NCBI RefSeq assembly: GCF_907164845.1 | Contig: NZ_OU015430.1 | Coordinates: 2,704,594-2,768,593, forward strand | DNA from: Lysobacter luteus | Lineage (GTDB): Bacteria; Pseudomonadota; Gammaproteobacteria; Xanthomonadales; Xanthomonadaceae | Direction: 5' to 3' | DNA: 64,000 nt | Part shown: in pieces, positions 37,582-48,000 of the stretch | How the letters are laid out: each line of letters starts with the position of its first letter | How positions within the stretch are numbered: position 1 is the stretch's first letter | Notes under the pieces: model-generated | The model's input: the letters and a program-made list of their open reading frames with translations, nothing else | The model's database searches: none | What the model was told of the DNA's origin: nothing | Translations under genes and position numbers: made by a program

Positions 37582-37670
37582 GATCGCGCTCCGTTGTACG
37601 TGGGGGAGCCGGCACGGTTGTCCTGCGCCGGTTGCATCCAAGCTAGGCGCGGAGGGGTTCATCCGGGGTG

Positions 37671-37699
37671 AAAGAAGCGCCGCGCAATGCGCGCGCTTC
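37671..37699 (-). terminator. Weak terminator-like hairpin after the 7TM-GGDEF gene
   Basis: On the minus strand GAAGCGCGCGC pairs with GCGCGGCGCTTC (one bulge, three-base loop) and is followed by TTTC. It lies about 25 bases past the stop at 37724. The short T-run makes it a modest terminator. Confidence 0.5.
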
Positions 37700-37723
37700 A
37701 GCATCGTGCACGCGACGTCAGCG

Positions 37724-39409
37724 TCAGGCGTCGACCAGGGGCGGCTGCGCGGCGGCGGTGAACAGGGCCTGCAACTCGCGGCGCTCGCGGTCGTGGTGCA
37801 ACGCCGTGCCGGCGCGTGCGAACAGGCCGTCCGCGTTCTCCCCGCGTCGCGACATCGCCAGCCCGATGCAGACATCGACGACGACATCGCGTCCATCGAC
37901 CCTGAAGGGTTCGGCGAGTCCGGCACGGATGCGCTCGAGCAGCTGCTCGCAATCGGGACGGCGGCACTCGCTGATCACCGCGAACCGCGCGCCTTCGACC
38001 CGCGCGATGCTGTCGTCGGCGCGCAGCAGTGCGCGCGTGCGCGAGAGCGCCTGTTGCAGCAGCGCGTCGCCGGCCGCGGTGCCGTGTGCGGTGACGAACG
38101 CGGAATGTCCGGCCAGTTCGAACAGCAACAGGCCGTAGCGGTTGCGCCCGAAGCTGGCGCGCAGGTGCCACGCATCGAGCTTGTGCTTCAGCGCAGCGCC
38201 ATCGAGCGCGCCGGTGAGCGGATCGCGCGCAAGGCTGGCGTCGTCGCCGATCGCGAGTCGGTGGCGCGCCAGTGCGCGGTGCACCAGTGCGCCGGCCAGC
38301 AGCAGCGATTCGACCACCGCGGTCGGTGCAAGTAGGTCCTGCGTCCACGGCAATCGTGCGAGTCCGAGCTGGTCGATCGACGAGGCCGCCACCAGCAGCA
38401 GCAGCGGTGCCCAGGCGAGCAGGTAGATTCCGGCGTGGCCGACGCCGCGGCGCCGCGCGAGCATCGCCAGCAGCAGCATCGCCGGTGCCGCGAACAACAG
38501 CAGCACGTGCTGGCTCAGGTGGTAGGCCTCGTGGACACGCGCACGCCCCAGCCACAGCACCGCCAGCATCGCGACCTGCAGCCACGCCAGTCCGCGTACC
38601 GCCAGCGCCGCGCGTGGCGCGATCCGGTCGAGCTCGAGGAAGCGCAGGGTGAAAACGAACTGCGAGACCACTGCGAGCGCCGCGAACGTCCACGCCGCGG
38701 TGGCACCGCCGGCCGCAATCCAGCCCATGCCGAAGATCTCGCCGGCATCCCCGCTGTCGAGCACCGCGAACACGGCGACTCCGGCGAGATACCCGCCGTG
38801 GCACAGGTACAGCAGATCTCGGAACAGCAGCCACAACGCGAATGCGACACAGGCCCCCAGCACCAGCACGGTGAACGCCGCGGCGACGCGGCGCGCCCCG
38901 CGGCGCTGTTCGAGCGCGAGCTCGGGACCGGTGGCGAGCCGTAGCAGCACCGGGCCGGAACTCGCGCCGGGCACGCGCAGGTAGGCGATGTCGTCGCCCG
39001 GCCAACCGTGCGGCAACGGCAGGGCCCAGCCGCGACGCACCAGCGGCTCGCCACCGGCCAATACGTTGTCGACCTGTAGCGGCGCTGCACCGGGCGGATG
39101 GAACAGGACCGGTGCGAGTCCGCCGATGCCGTCCAGCACCAGCCAGGGGCGGGCGGTGGGCAGTACGAGATCGCCGCCGCTGATCCGCAGCCAGTAATGG
39201 CCTTCGCCGGGCGGCAACGGCAACCGTGCGACGCCGTCGTCGAGCGCCTCGGCCTGCGCCACCACCGGCGCGGATGCGGGTGGGCCGGCGGCGTCACCGT
39301 CGGCCAGCAGCAGCTCGACCCGCAGTGCGTGCGCACCTGCAGCCGCGGCCACTCCCAACCAGAGCGCGAGCACCGCCGAAAGTGCGGCCCGCCAGTGACA
39401 TCCGATCAC
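37724..39409 (-). CDS. 7TM sensor protein with degenerate GGDEF domain
   Basis: The 561-aa protein has a signal peptide (to about residue 27), a periplasmic beta-rich domain (about 28-175), seven hydrophobic segments (about 180-380) and a C-terminal GGDEF-family domain (DPLTGALDGAALKHKL onward, 400-540). This matches the 7TMR-DISM plus GGDEF layout. The signature region reads VEGARF instead of GGDEF, so it should not make c-di-GMP; it may bind GTP or act through partners. The start is a GTG at 39409 with GGGGGG upstream, which gives a complete signal peptide. It lies 33 bases after recD and could be read with recCBD. Confidence 0.8.
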   Translation of the reverse strand: MIGCHWRAALSAVLALWLGVAAAAGAHALRVELLLADGDAAGPPASAPVVAQAEALDDGVARLPLPPGEGHYWLRISGGDLVLPTARPWLVLDGIGGLAPVLFHPPGAAPLQVDNVLAGGEPLVRRGWALPLPHGWPGDDIAYLRVPGASSGPVLLRLATGPELALEQRRGARRVAAAFTVLVLGACVAFALWLLFRDLLYLCHGGYLAGVAVFAVLDSGDAGEIFGMGWIAAGGATAAWTFAALAVVSQFVFTLRFLELDRIAPRAALAVRGLAWLQVAMLAVLWLGRARVHEAYHLSQHVLLLFAAPAMLLLAMLARRRGVGHAGIYLLAWAPLLLLVAASSIDQLGLARLPWTQDLLAPTAVVESLLLAGALVHRALARHRLAIGDDASLARDPLTGALDGAALKHKLDAWHLRASFGRNRYGLLLFELAGHSAFVTAHGTAAGDALLQQALSRTRALLRADDSIARVEGARFAVISECRRPDCEQLLERIRAGLAEPFRVDGRDVVVDVCIGLAMSRRGENADGLFARAGTALHHDRERRELQALFTAAAQPPLVDA

Positions 39410-39442
39410 GTGAATCCCCCCCGGGAACCCGACGAGTCTAGC

Positions 39443-41341
39443 TCAGTGGCCCGCCTCCGCCGCGTCGGGCCGCAACCGTCGGAGCAACCCCGACACCCGT
39501 TCGGAACGACGCGCCAGTGCCGCGCGCAACACATCCTCGCTGGCACACAGGTGCAGCCCGCGGCGGGCGCGGGTCAAAGCGGTGTAGACCAGCTCGCGCG
39601 AAAGCACCCGGTTGTCCTGCCGCGGCAACTGCAGCCAGACGGTGTCGAACTCTGAACCCTGGGCCTTGTGCACGGTCATCGCGAACGCGCTTTCGTGCGC
39701 GGGCAGGGCGGCGGGGTGGAAGGCCCGCGTGCCGGCCTCCGTGGCGGTGTCGGGGAACCAGGCCACCAGGGTGCCGCGGTCGTCGCGCAGGCAGATGCCG
39801 ATATCGCCGTTGAACAGCCGGTGGCGGTAACTGTTCTCGGTGACCAGCAGCAGCCGACCGTGGAAGTGCGTCGGCGGCCGCGGCCCGACCAGCGCCTCTT
39901 CGATACGCGTGTTGAGGGTGCGGGTGCCCTGCGACCCGCCGCGTACCGCGGTCAGCAGGCGCAGGTGGGCGGCCTCGGCGAGCGCCGTCGCCGGGTCGGA
40001 CGCGCCGGCCAGCGCGCGCCAGTGCGGCAACAACGTGCTGGCGCCGGCCGCGATCGGATCGATGGCGTCCTCGTGGAAGTGCACGCCGGCCAGGGTGTGG
40101 CCGCGCAGCAGCGCGATTGCGCGATCGGCGTCGCCATCGCGCACGGCCGCGGCCAGCGGCGCCAGCCCGAAATCGGCCGATTGGCGGTACCCGCGCTGCA
40201 GGTGCACGCGGTGACCCTGCAGGAAGGAGGTTCCCTCGGGGGCGGCGACCGGCGCGACCAACGGCGCGGGCGCGAACAGGTCGCGGGTCTCGCCCACCGC
40301 CGGCGGATGGCCGCTGTCGCCAAGCCCGGCGCGCCCGTTCGGCGCCGCGGCGCCATCGGGGTCGGCGGCGGCACAGATGGAGGCCAGCACGTCGCCCGCC
40401 TCGACCGACGGCAGCTGGTCGGGGTCGCCGAGAAGCACCAGGCGCGCGCCATCGGGCACCGCTTCGGCAAGCTTGCACATCAACGGCAGGTCGACCATCG
40501 AGGCCTCGTCGACCACCACCACGTCGTGCAGCAACGGGTTGTCGGCGTCGTGGCGGAACCGAGGGCTGCCCGGGATGGTGCCGAGCAGGCGGTGCAGGGT
40601 GGTGGCGTGGTCGGGCAGTCCGTCCAGCCAGGCCGGATCGAAGCCTTCGATGCTGGCCATGCGGGTGATCGCGGCCTGCAGGCTTTCGGCCATGCGCTCG
40701 GCGGCACGACCGGTTGGCGCGGCCAGCGCGATCCGCGGCGCGGCATGCCCGGCCAGGCGCGCCTGGGCGAGCAGCAGTACGAGCATCCGCGCGATCGTGG
40801 TGGTCTTGCCGGTGCCCGGCCCGCCTGTCACCAGCAGCAGCGTGCGTTGCAGGGCGAGCGTGGCAGCGCGGGCCTGCAACGGGTCGGCGTCGCCCGGCGG
40901 GAACAGGGCGTCGCGCACCGCGTCCAGTTCCGCTGCATCGGCGAGGCCAGCGGTGTGGGGGCGGCGCTCGGCGAGCGCGCGAAGGCGGCTGGCAAGCCGG
41001 TGCTCGTACTCGCGGTAGCGGCGCAGGTAAAGCAGGCCGTGCTCCAGTACGAGCGGGCGCCGGGCGGCGTGGCCGCTGGAATCGGTCGCGACCCACTGCG
41101 ACTCCGCCAGCACGGTGGTCCAGCGGGAGGCGTCAGGCCATTCCGGCCCGTCTTCCAGCAGGCCCTTCGGCTTTGCCGGGTCGAACCCCGCGTGACCGTG
41201 CGACACCGCCAGCGAGGCCAGTGCGGCACCGGCCAGGACCAGCTCCGGAGTCGCGGGGTCGAGCCGGCGCAGGGTGGCGGCGAACTCCCGGTCCAGCATC
41301 CGCAGGTGGCCGCCGCGGACCAGCGTGTCGAGCAGGCTCAT
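39443..41341 (-). CDS. recD: Exodeoxyribonuclease V alpha subunit RecD
   Basis: The 632-aa helicase has Walker A GGPGTGKTT (about residue 180), VVVDEASMVDLPLM (motif II), GDPDQLPSVEAGD (motif III) and the C-terminal MTVHKAQGSEFD and YTALTRAR blocks. RecD is the fast 5'-3' motor of RecBCD in double-strand-break repair. The ATG at 41341 overlaps the recB stop by four bases (ATGA). Confidence 0.94.
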   Translation of the reverse strand: MSLLDTLVRGGHLRMLDREFAATLRRLDPATPELVLAGAALASLAVSHGHAGFDPAKPKGLLEDGPEWPDASRWTTVLAESQWVATDSSGHAARRPLVLEHGLLYLRRYREYEHRLASRLRALAERRPHTAGLADAAELDAVRDALFPPGDADPLQARAATLALQRTLLLVTGGPGTGKTTTIARMLVLLLAQARLAGHAAPRIALAAPTGRAAERMAESLQAAITRMASIEGFDPAWLDGLPDHATTLHRLLGTIPGSPRFRHDADNPLLHDVVVVDEASMVDLPLMCKLAEAVPDGARLVLLGDPDQLPSVEAGDVLASICAAADPDGAAAPNGRAGLGDSGHPPAVGETRDLFAPAPLVAPVAAPEGTSFLQGHRVHLQRGYRQSADFGLAPLAAAVRDGDADRAIALLRGHTLAGVHFHEDAIDPIAAGASTLLPHWRALAGASDPATALAEAAHLRLLTAVRGGSQGTRTLNTRIEEALVGPRPPTHFHGRLLLVTENSYRHRLFNGDIGICLRDDRGTLVAWFPDTATEAGTRAFHPAALPAHESAFAMTVHKAQGSEFDTVWLQLPRQDNRVLSRELVYTALTRARRGLHLCASEDVLRAALARRSERVSGLLRRLRPDAAEAGH

Positions 41342-44300
41342 GCGGCGTCCCCGGCGAACAGCGCGTCGAGCGCGTGCACCAGCGCCGGTTCCGGCCGGTG
41401 CGCGTGGATGCCTTCGCGGCCGTCCGGCGCGAGCCCACGGCTGAAGACGTAGCGCACACCGCCAAAGTCGCGCGCGTAGTCGTAGCCGCTGCCGATCCGG
41501 AACCGCAGCCAGCGGTGCAGCGCGAGGGTGTACAGCAGCGCCTGCAGGTCGTACTCGCTGTGCGCCATTGCCGCGTCGAGGCTGGCGGCGTCGTAGCCGG
41601 GCAACCGGTTGGACTTGTAGTCGAGCACGTACCAGCGGCCGGCGGCGGTGTAGGTCAGGTCGATCTTGCCGGTCATCAGGCCTTCCAGCCGCTGGCGCGC
41701 ACCGAACGCATGGCGTGCGGCGAGCACGCCGTGGCGGTGCAGCAGGGCGATCAGCGCGTCGACCCGGGTCGGCGCCAGCGCGAAGTGGAATTCCATCTCG
41801 GCGCGGCGCGCCTCGGCGGCCAGGTCGCACAACCGGCCACCCTCGGGCAGCGGCGCGACCAGGGTGTGGCCGACCAGCCCGGCCAACAGCGCCACGCCGT
41901 CATCGAGGTCGGCGTCCGGGTAACCCCCCGCCCGCAGCGCGGTGCGCAGTGGCGCGTCCTCGCCCGGTGGCGGCGTGTCGCCATCGCGCCAGTCGCGCCA
42001 CGCGTCGAAGGTGACGTGTTCAAGCGCGTCGTGCAGCACGTTGCCGAAACGGCTGCCGGCGAAGCGCGGGTCGAACGGGTCGCGCGGATCGTCGACGCGG
42101 CCCTCGGTTGCCGCGTCCGCGGGCGACATGGGCGTGGGGTCGTCGCCGAGCGTTTCGTCGTCGGCGCCCTGCTCGGCACGGGTGGCGGAGGCAAGCGGGG
42201 TGGTGCCCTCGCCCGCGTCGGCGCGCGCCAGCTGGGTGAAGCTGTAGACCCACCAGTCGCGCGCGATCGCGCGTTGGGCGACGCGGGCGGGCGGGACGGC
42301 GTCCTCGTGCAGCGGCGGCAGCGGTGTAGGCAGTGGACCGACCGGGCTGTCGTCGATGGCGATCGCGTCATCGTCCGGTGCGCGCGAAAGCCCATCCAGC
42401 AGCGGCGCGATGCGGGTGCGCTGATGGTTGGAGAACGCACCGGTGGCCAGCCACAACGCGTGGCGCGCGCGGGTCAGGCCCACGTAGAGCAGGCGCGCAT
42501 CCTCGCCCTGCTCCTCCTCCGCGTGGCGCGCGCACGCGTCTTTCCACGCCTGCGATGCCTTGTCGATCTTCCAGTGCAGCACGCGACGATCGCCGTCGTG
42601 GACGGCGTGGTGACGGGCATCGTTGCGCCCGTTGCCACCGATGCCGACGAACGGCAGGAAGACCAGCGGGTACTCAAGCCCCTTGCTCTTGTGCAGGGTC
42701 ACGATCTGCACGCGGTGCGCGTCGGACTCGAGCCGCAGCAGCTGGGTTTCGTCATCCCGGTCGGCCTCGGCGATCGCCACGCGCAACCAGTCGAGCTGGC
42801 CATGCAGGCCCGGCGTGCGCGCCTGCGCGTCCTGCATCAGCTCACCCAGTTGCAGCAGGTTGGTCAGCCGGCGCTCGCCATCGAGCAGGCCGAGCAGGCG
42901 CTCGGCCGCCGCCGCGCACAGGTCGGCGACAAGGGCGAATGGACCGCTGCGCTGCCAGCGCTCGCGCCAATCCTGCGCCTGTTGCTGGAGCCGGGCATGG
43001 GTGGCGCCGTCGTCATCGAGCGCTGCGATCCGCGCCGCATCGAAACCGAGCAGCACGGTCGCGAGCGCGGCACGCAGCCTGCTGTCGTCGGCCGGGTGCA
43101 ACAGCGCCTCGAATACCGCAAGCAGCTCGAGCGCCTCGTCGGTCACGAACAGGCTCTGGTTGCCGGCTGCCACCGCGGGGACGCCGGCGGCAACCAGCGC
43201 GAGCTGCATCCGGGTCGCCTCCCGATGGCTGCGCACGAGTACGGCGATGTCGCCGGCGACGACCGGCCGGCCGTCGATGGTCGTGGTGCCGGCGCGGGCC
43301 TCGCGCAGCAGCGCGTGGATCTCGCCGACACAGGCCAGCGTGGCGAGCTCGCGCGAGCGGTCGGCCAGGATGGCGTCCGACGGCGGCGCGTCCGGGTCGA
43401 CGATCGAGCGGACCACCAGTGCGGGGGCGGGGTGTCCGCCACGCATGAAGTCCCCGTCGCGTCGACGGCCGCCCGGCTGCACCGGCATGAAGCGGATGCG
43501 CGGATCGACGAACGGCGACGGCGCCGCGGTGGCGTCGGTTGCCCGGTCCGTCGGGTCCGTCGGGTCCGTCGGGTCCGTCGGGGCGACCCCGCCATACAGC
43601 GTGGCGATGGCGCGGAGCAGCCCCGGCCGCGAGCGGAAGTTGTGGTCGAGCGGCGGGGCCGGCTCGGCCGCGGCGGCGGCCTCCAGGTAGGTGTGCACGT
43701 CGCCACCGCGGAAACCGTAGATCGCCTGCTTGGGGTCGCCGATCAGGAACAGCGCGGGCGGATTGGCGGGCAGCTCCGCCGTCGCGTCATCGGCACCGCC
43801 GCCGTTACCGAACACCCGACGGAAGATCGACCACTGCCGCGGGTCGGTGTCCTGGAACTCGTCGACCAGCGCGATGCGGTACTGCTTTCGCAAGGCCGCG
43901 ACGAGCGCATCCGCGCGACCACGGTCGGCGTCGTCCAGCGCGTTGGCGACGCCATCGATCAGGTCGTCGTAGGTTTGCAGCCGGCGCGAGCGCTTGAGTT
44001 CCGCCAGCCGCGCGCGCGCTTCGGCGCGGATGCGGTGGAGGAACGCGATGCTGCGGGCTTCGAGCCAGCCGTCGTAGCGGGCGCGGGCATCGAGGAACGC
44101 ATCGACCGCGTCGCACAGCGATGCCTGCGGCGTGCGGCCCTGACCGCCCTTGTTGGTCTTCTGGAGCAGCGTCCGCGTACCCAGGCGGGTCACCTTGTCG
44201 TCCAGCGCGAGGGTCGGGTCGGCACGATCACACCATTGCTGCAGGATGCGCCAGCAAACGTCGAGCGTCTCGGCCTTGTACATGCCGGCGTTGATGAACC

Positions 44301-45066
44301 TGGCCGCGACCGCCGCGTCGAGGGCCTCGCGCAGTTCGCCACCCCCACTGCCAAACGCCTCGCGCAGCACCCCGGCCGCTTCGATGAGCGCCGGCAAGGG
44401 GTTGTCATCGCCGGTTGGCCCGGGCCCGGGCAGCAACGGATCATGCGACAGCAGTGCGCGAAGGTCGTCCTGCAACTGCTCCGGCGTCGACCACAGGCGC
44501 GCCAGCAAGGGCGCGTCGTCGGCGTTGGCGGCGGCCGTGCGCCAGAGGTCGGCGGCCAGTTCCTCGCGCAGCGCGGCGTCGCTGGTGAGCAGGGTCCGGG
44601 CCTCGAAACCGTGGTCGCTCTCGAGCGCATGTTCGCGCAGCACCCGCGCGCAGAACCCATGGATGGTGAAGATCGCCGCGAGGTCGACTTCCCATACCGC
44701 CTGCCGCAGGCGCCGAGCGAGTTGCGCGCGGGTCTCGTGACCTTCGGCCAGGTGTCGCTCGACGATCGTCCGGCTCAGTGCCGCGGCGGCATCGACGTCA
44801 TCGTCGGCCGCCTGGTTCACCACCCGGGCGGCCAGTTCCAGCCGTTCCCGGATGCGGCTGCGCAGCTCCTGGGTGGCGGCCTCGGTGAAGGTCACCGCCA
44901 GCACCTCGCCGATGCGCAGCCCACGCTCGACCACCAACCGGGTGACCAGGGTGGCGAGGGTGAAGGTCTTGCCGGTACCGGCACTGGCCTCGATCAGGCG
45001 GACGCCTTCCAGCGGCAGGTCCAGGTAGGGATCGAGGGCGGGTGCGAGCAGGTCGGGCGCATTCAT
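41338..45066 (-). CDS. recB: Exodeoxyribonuclease V beta subunit RecB
   Basis: The 1242-aa protein has the UvrD-type helicase core (EASAGTGKTFTLATL Walker A; LVDEFQDTDPRQW motif II; VTLHKSKGLEYPLVFLP motif V; VGLTRAR motif VI). The C-terminal RecB nuclease domain keeps the catalytic YVLDYKSNRLPG. It unwinds 3'-5' and cuts DNA until Chi. A 9-base in-frame minisatellite (43545-43580) encodes a (Asp-Pro-Thr) run within the helicase region. The start overlaps recC by four bases; the stop overlaps recD. Confidence 0.95.
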   Translation of the reverse strand: MNAPDLLAPALDPYLDLPLEGVRLIEASAGTGKTFTLATLVTRLVVERGLRIGEVLAVTFTEAATQELRSRIRERLELAARVVNQAADDDVDAAAALSRTIVERHLAEGHETRAQLARRLRQAVWEVDLAAIFTIHGFCARVLREHALESDHGFEARTLLTSDAALREELAADLWRTAAANADDAPLLARLWSTPEQLQDDLRALLSHDPLLPGPGPTGDDNPLPALIEAAGVLREAFGSGGGELREALDAAVAARFINAGMYKAETLDVCWRILQQWCDRADPTLALDDKVTRLGTRTLLQKTNKGGQGRTPQASLCDAVDAFLDARARYDGWLEARSIAFLHRIRAEARARLAELKRSRRLQTYDDLIDGVANALDDADRGRADALVAALRKQYRIALVDEFQDTDPRQWSIFRRVFGNGGGADDATAELPANPPALFLIGDPKQAIYGFRGGDVHTYLEAAAAAEPAPPLDHNFRSRPGLLRAIATLYGGVAPTDPTDPTDPTDRATDATAAPSPFVDPRIRFMPVQPGGRRRDGDFMRGGHPAPALVVRSIVDPDAPPSDAILADRSRELATLACVGEIHALLREARAGTTTIDGRPVVAGDIAVLVRSHREATRMQLALVAAGVPAVAAGNQSLFVTDEALELLAVFEALLHPADDSRLRAALATVLLGFDAARIAALDDDGATHARLQQQAQDWRERWQRSGPFALVADLCAAAAERLLGLLDGERRLTNLLQLGELMQDAQARTPGLHGQLDWLRVAIAEADRDDETQLLRLESDAHRVQIVTLHKSKGLEYPLVFLPFVGIGGNGRNDARHHAVHDGDRRVLHWKIDKASQAWKDACARHAEEEQGEDARLLYVGLTRARHALWLATGAFSNHQRTRIAPLLDGLSRAPDDDAIAIDDSPVGPLPTPLPPLHEDAVPPARVAQRAIARDWWVYSFTQLARADAGEGTTPLASATRAEQGADDETLGDDPTPMSPADAATEGRVDDPRDPFDPRFAGSRFGNVLHDALEHVTFDAWRDWRDGDTPPPGEDAPLRTALRAGGYPDADLDDGVALLAGLVGHTLVAPLPEGGRLCDLAAEARRAEMEFHFALAPTRVDALIALLHRHGVLAARHAFGARQRLEGLMTGKIDLTYTAAGRWYVLDYKSNRLPGYDAASLDAAMAHSEYDLQALLYTLALHRWLRFRIGSGYDYARDFGGVRYVFSRGLAPDGREGIHAHRPEPALVHALDALFAGDAA
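43545..43580. repeat. In-frame 9-bp minisatellite inside recB
   Basis: Four perfect copies of GGTCCGTCG (plus strand) occur head to tail. On the coding strand they give a Pro-Thr-Asp repeat, in a loop between helicase motifs. Copy-number change would keep the frame. Confidence 0.85.
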
Positions 45067-48000
45067 GCGGTGGCCTCGCGGGGACCGGTAGCCGGGCCGT
45101 CGTCGACGTAGCCCTCGAACGCGACGCCATCGACCAGCGCGCGGAAGATGCGCGCATTGATGTCCTCGAAGCGCCGGAACATCACCGCGTCATCGAACAG
45201 CACACGGCCGCGCAGGGTCAGCCGGAACGCCTCGGCGCTGCCTTCGCCCCATTGCTGGTGACCGCCTTCCCAGCGCTCGCGCGCCTTCTTCAGCGCCACG
45301 TCGGGGCGGTCTTCGTTGTAGTAGGTCCAGCCGGTGTACGGCCCCCAGGGCAACGGTTCGGCCAGGCCCTTCGCCCGCAGCTCCAGCAACACGCGCAACG
45401 CGTCTCGCGCCGCGGCCGGGGCCAGTGGCGCGCGTTCGTGCAACGCCGGCCCTTTGCCGCTGTCGTGGAACTGCACCAGCGCGCGCGGGGTGTCGCTGGC
45501 GCAGGTGAGCAGCCAGTCGAGGCCATCGCGGACCGTCGAGGGGCCGTTGGGCGACCCCACGCGCACGCGTGCGAGCGCATCGCCGTAGTCGTCCTCGATG
45601 CGGCCGCGCACGTGCACCGCGCCGCCCGGCAGGTCGATGCCGACGTCGACCGGGAGCGACGCGGGCTGGCGGCCATTGCGCCAGTCGTTGAACAACCCTG
45701 CGTAGGCGCGAGTTTCACCCACGAGCGCGTCCAGCTGGGTCGCCGCCAACGGCCCGTGGGGCAGCAGGCCGCGCGCGCGCAGGCGCTCGTGCAGGCCGCC
45801 GGTGTCATCGGCGATCACCGCTTCCAGCACCGCGGTCTGCAGGTGATGCTTGTCGAGCCCGCGCGCCGGCAGCAGCAGCGGTTCGACATCCTCGACCGAC
45901 GCGACCTCCTCCGGCAGCCGCAGCCCGAGCCGGTGCCGCAGATACTCACCGGCCGGATCGCGCAGGAAGCGGCGCAGCTCGGCGATCGTCACGACCTCCG
46001 GTTCGTCATCGGCGGGCCTTGCGGCCAGCGGTCCGGTGCTCCAGGCCGGCACCGGCTCGCGCTGGTCGCCGCGGCGCCCCGCGGCCGGGTGCCACTCCGC
46101 GCGGAAACTGAAGCGCCGCGGCTCGGTCCCGCCGCGTCCGGCCGCACCGAACGCGGTGGGCGCGAACGGCTGCAACGGGTGGTGCACCACCAGCTCCCGG
46201 CGCGCGGCCGCCGCATCGACATGCTGGTCGGCCGCGGCATCGAGCAATTCGGCCACCAGTACCGACGGCTCGCGCGGGCTGCCGTCGCGCGCGTCGGCGC
46301 CCAGGAAGCTCAGGTAGAACACGTCGCTTGCCGACGCCAGCAACTGCAGGAACAGGAAGCGGTCGTCCTCGCGCAGCGAGCGGTCGCCCGGGCGCCGGCG
46401 GGGGCTGCCGAGTTCAGCGGTCAGCCGGTTGAGCCCGGCGGCGGTGTCGCGCCGCGGATAGTCGCCATCGTTGAGGCCCAGCACGCAGATTGCGCGGAAA
46501 GGCAGGAGCCGCAGCGGCACCATCCGGCCGAAGCTGATGCCACCGGTCAGCAACGGCGCGCGGGTGTCGGCCTCGCCGAGCACGGTGGCGAAGTGCGCGC
46601 GCACGACCTCGGGCGCAAGCGGCGCGTCGAAGGCGGCGGCTGCGGCGCTGTCGGCGAACGCACCGACCAGCTGGCGCAGCCGTTCGAGTGCGCGCTGGGT
46701 GGCCGGGTTGGCCGGCGTTGCCGGCAGCAGTGCGTCGAGCAGGCCGAGCAGGCGCTCGCGCCACTGGGCGGGGGGCATTGCCTCGGCCAGCACCCGCTCG
46801 TGCCGCTCCAGCGTCCGCACCAGCCGCAGCAGGACGTCGAGCGCGTCCAGTGCGCCACCCTCGAGCTCCGGCCACGGTGCGAGCACCGCGCCCGCCTCGA
46901 GCACCAACGGCGCGTCGTCGCCCAGCGCATGCCCGAGCAGCAGGCGGTCGAGCGCGAATCGCCAGGTCCAGGTCGCATCGGCGGGGGCGCCGTGGCGCTG
47001 GCGATGGCCGGCATCCAGACCCCAGCGCGCGCCGGCCGCCTGCAGCCAGTCGTGCAGGCGTTCGAGCGCCATCGCGTCCAGGCCGGCCGCCTCGGCCAGC
47101 GGTGGGCTGGCGACCAGGTCCAGCACCTCGTGCAGGCCGAAGCGCGACACCGGCAACGCCAGCAGGCGAAGGAACACCTCCACCAGCGGCTCGCCGGCGA
47201 GCGGACTGGCGTCGGCCAGCGCGTAGGGGATGAAGTCCGGCTGGCCGGCACGGCCGCCGAACACCGCCTCGATGTACGGCACGTACGGGTCGATGTCGGG
47301 CGCCAGCACGGCGATCTCCCGCGGTTGCAGCGGCGGGTCGAAACGCCGGTCCTCGAGCAGGCCGCGCAGCTGGTCGTGCAGCACCTGCACCTCGCGCAGG
47401 CGCGTGTGGCAGGCGTGCACCTGCAGGGTCGGGTCGCCACGGTCGACGGCCTCGCGCCGCGGTGCGCCCGGCTCCGCCCGGCGATGGAACAGGTCGCGCT
47501 GCAGCCGCTTGAGCAGGCCGTCGGCGAGCGGGTCGCTCGGCGCGGGTGCCGGCTCGGCGTACGCCGGGACGTCGCCGGACGGGTGCACCACCTCGTAGCT
47601 GCCGAGCACCGCCATGAAGTCGCGGCCGGCCGCGCCCCAGGCCTGCAGCAGCGGGTTCTCACCCATCGCGAACGCGTCCTCGCCGCCGGCCTGCAGTCGC
47701 TCGCGCAGGGTCTGCAGGTCGCCCCAGTAGGCCTGGGTCGGCGACGGCAGGTAGAAGTGCAGCGTCCCGACCCGCGCCTGGCTGGCGACCACCCGCAGCA
47801 CGTCGGGCGAGATGTTGAGCGTGGCGAAGGCGAACAGTCGTGGCGGCAAGCCGGCCGGCCGCGGCGCGTTGTCGCCGCCGAACCGGCGCAGGTAGTCGTC
47901 GATGCGCCGGGCGCGGTGGCGGCGGCCGGCGCCGACGTGGCGCCACAGCATCGCCTGCGGGTCGCGCGGGGCGCCGCCGTCCTCCCATTCCAGCAGCCAG

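Noticed and set aside
40714..45111. 1465-codon plus-strand open frame opposite recB and recD
   Set aside because: It is antisense to RecB/RecD coding sequence with intact motifs. Its own composition is low-complexity and it has no start context.
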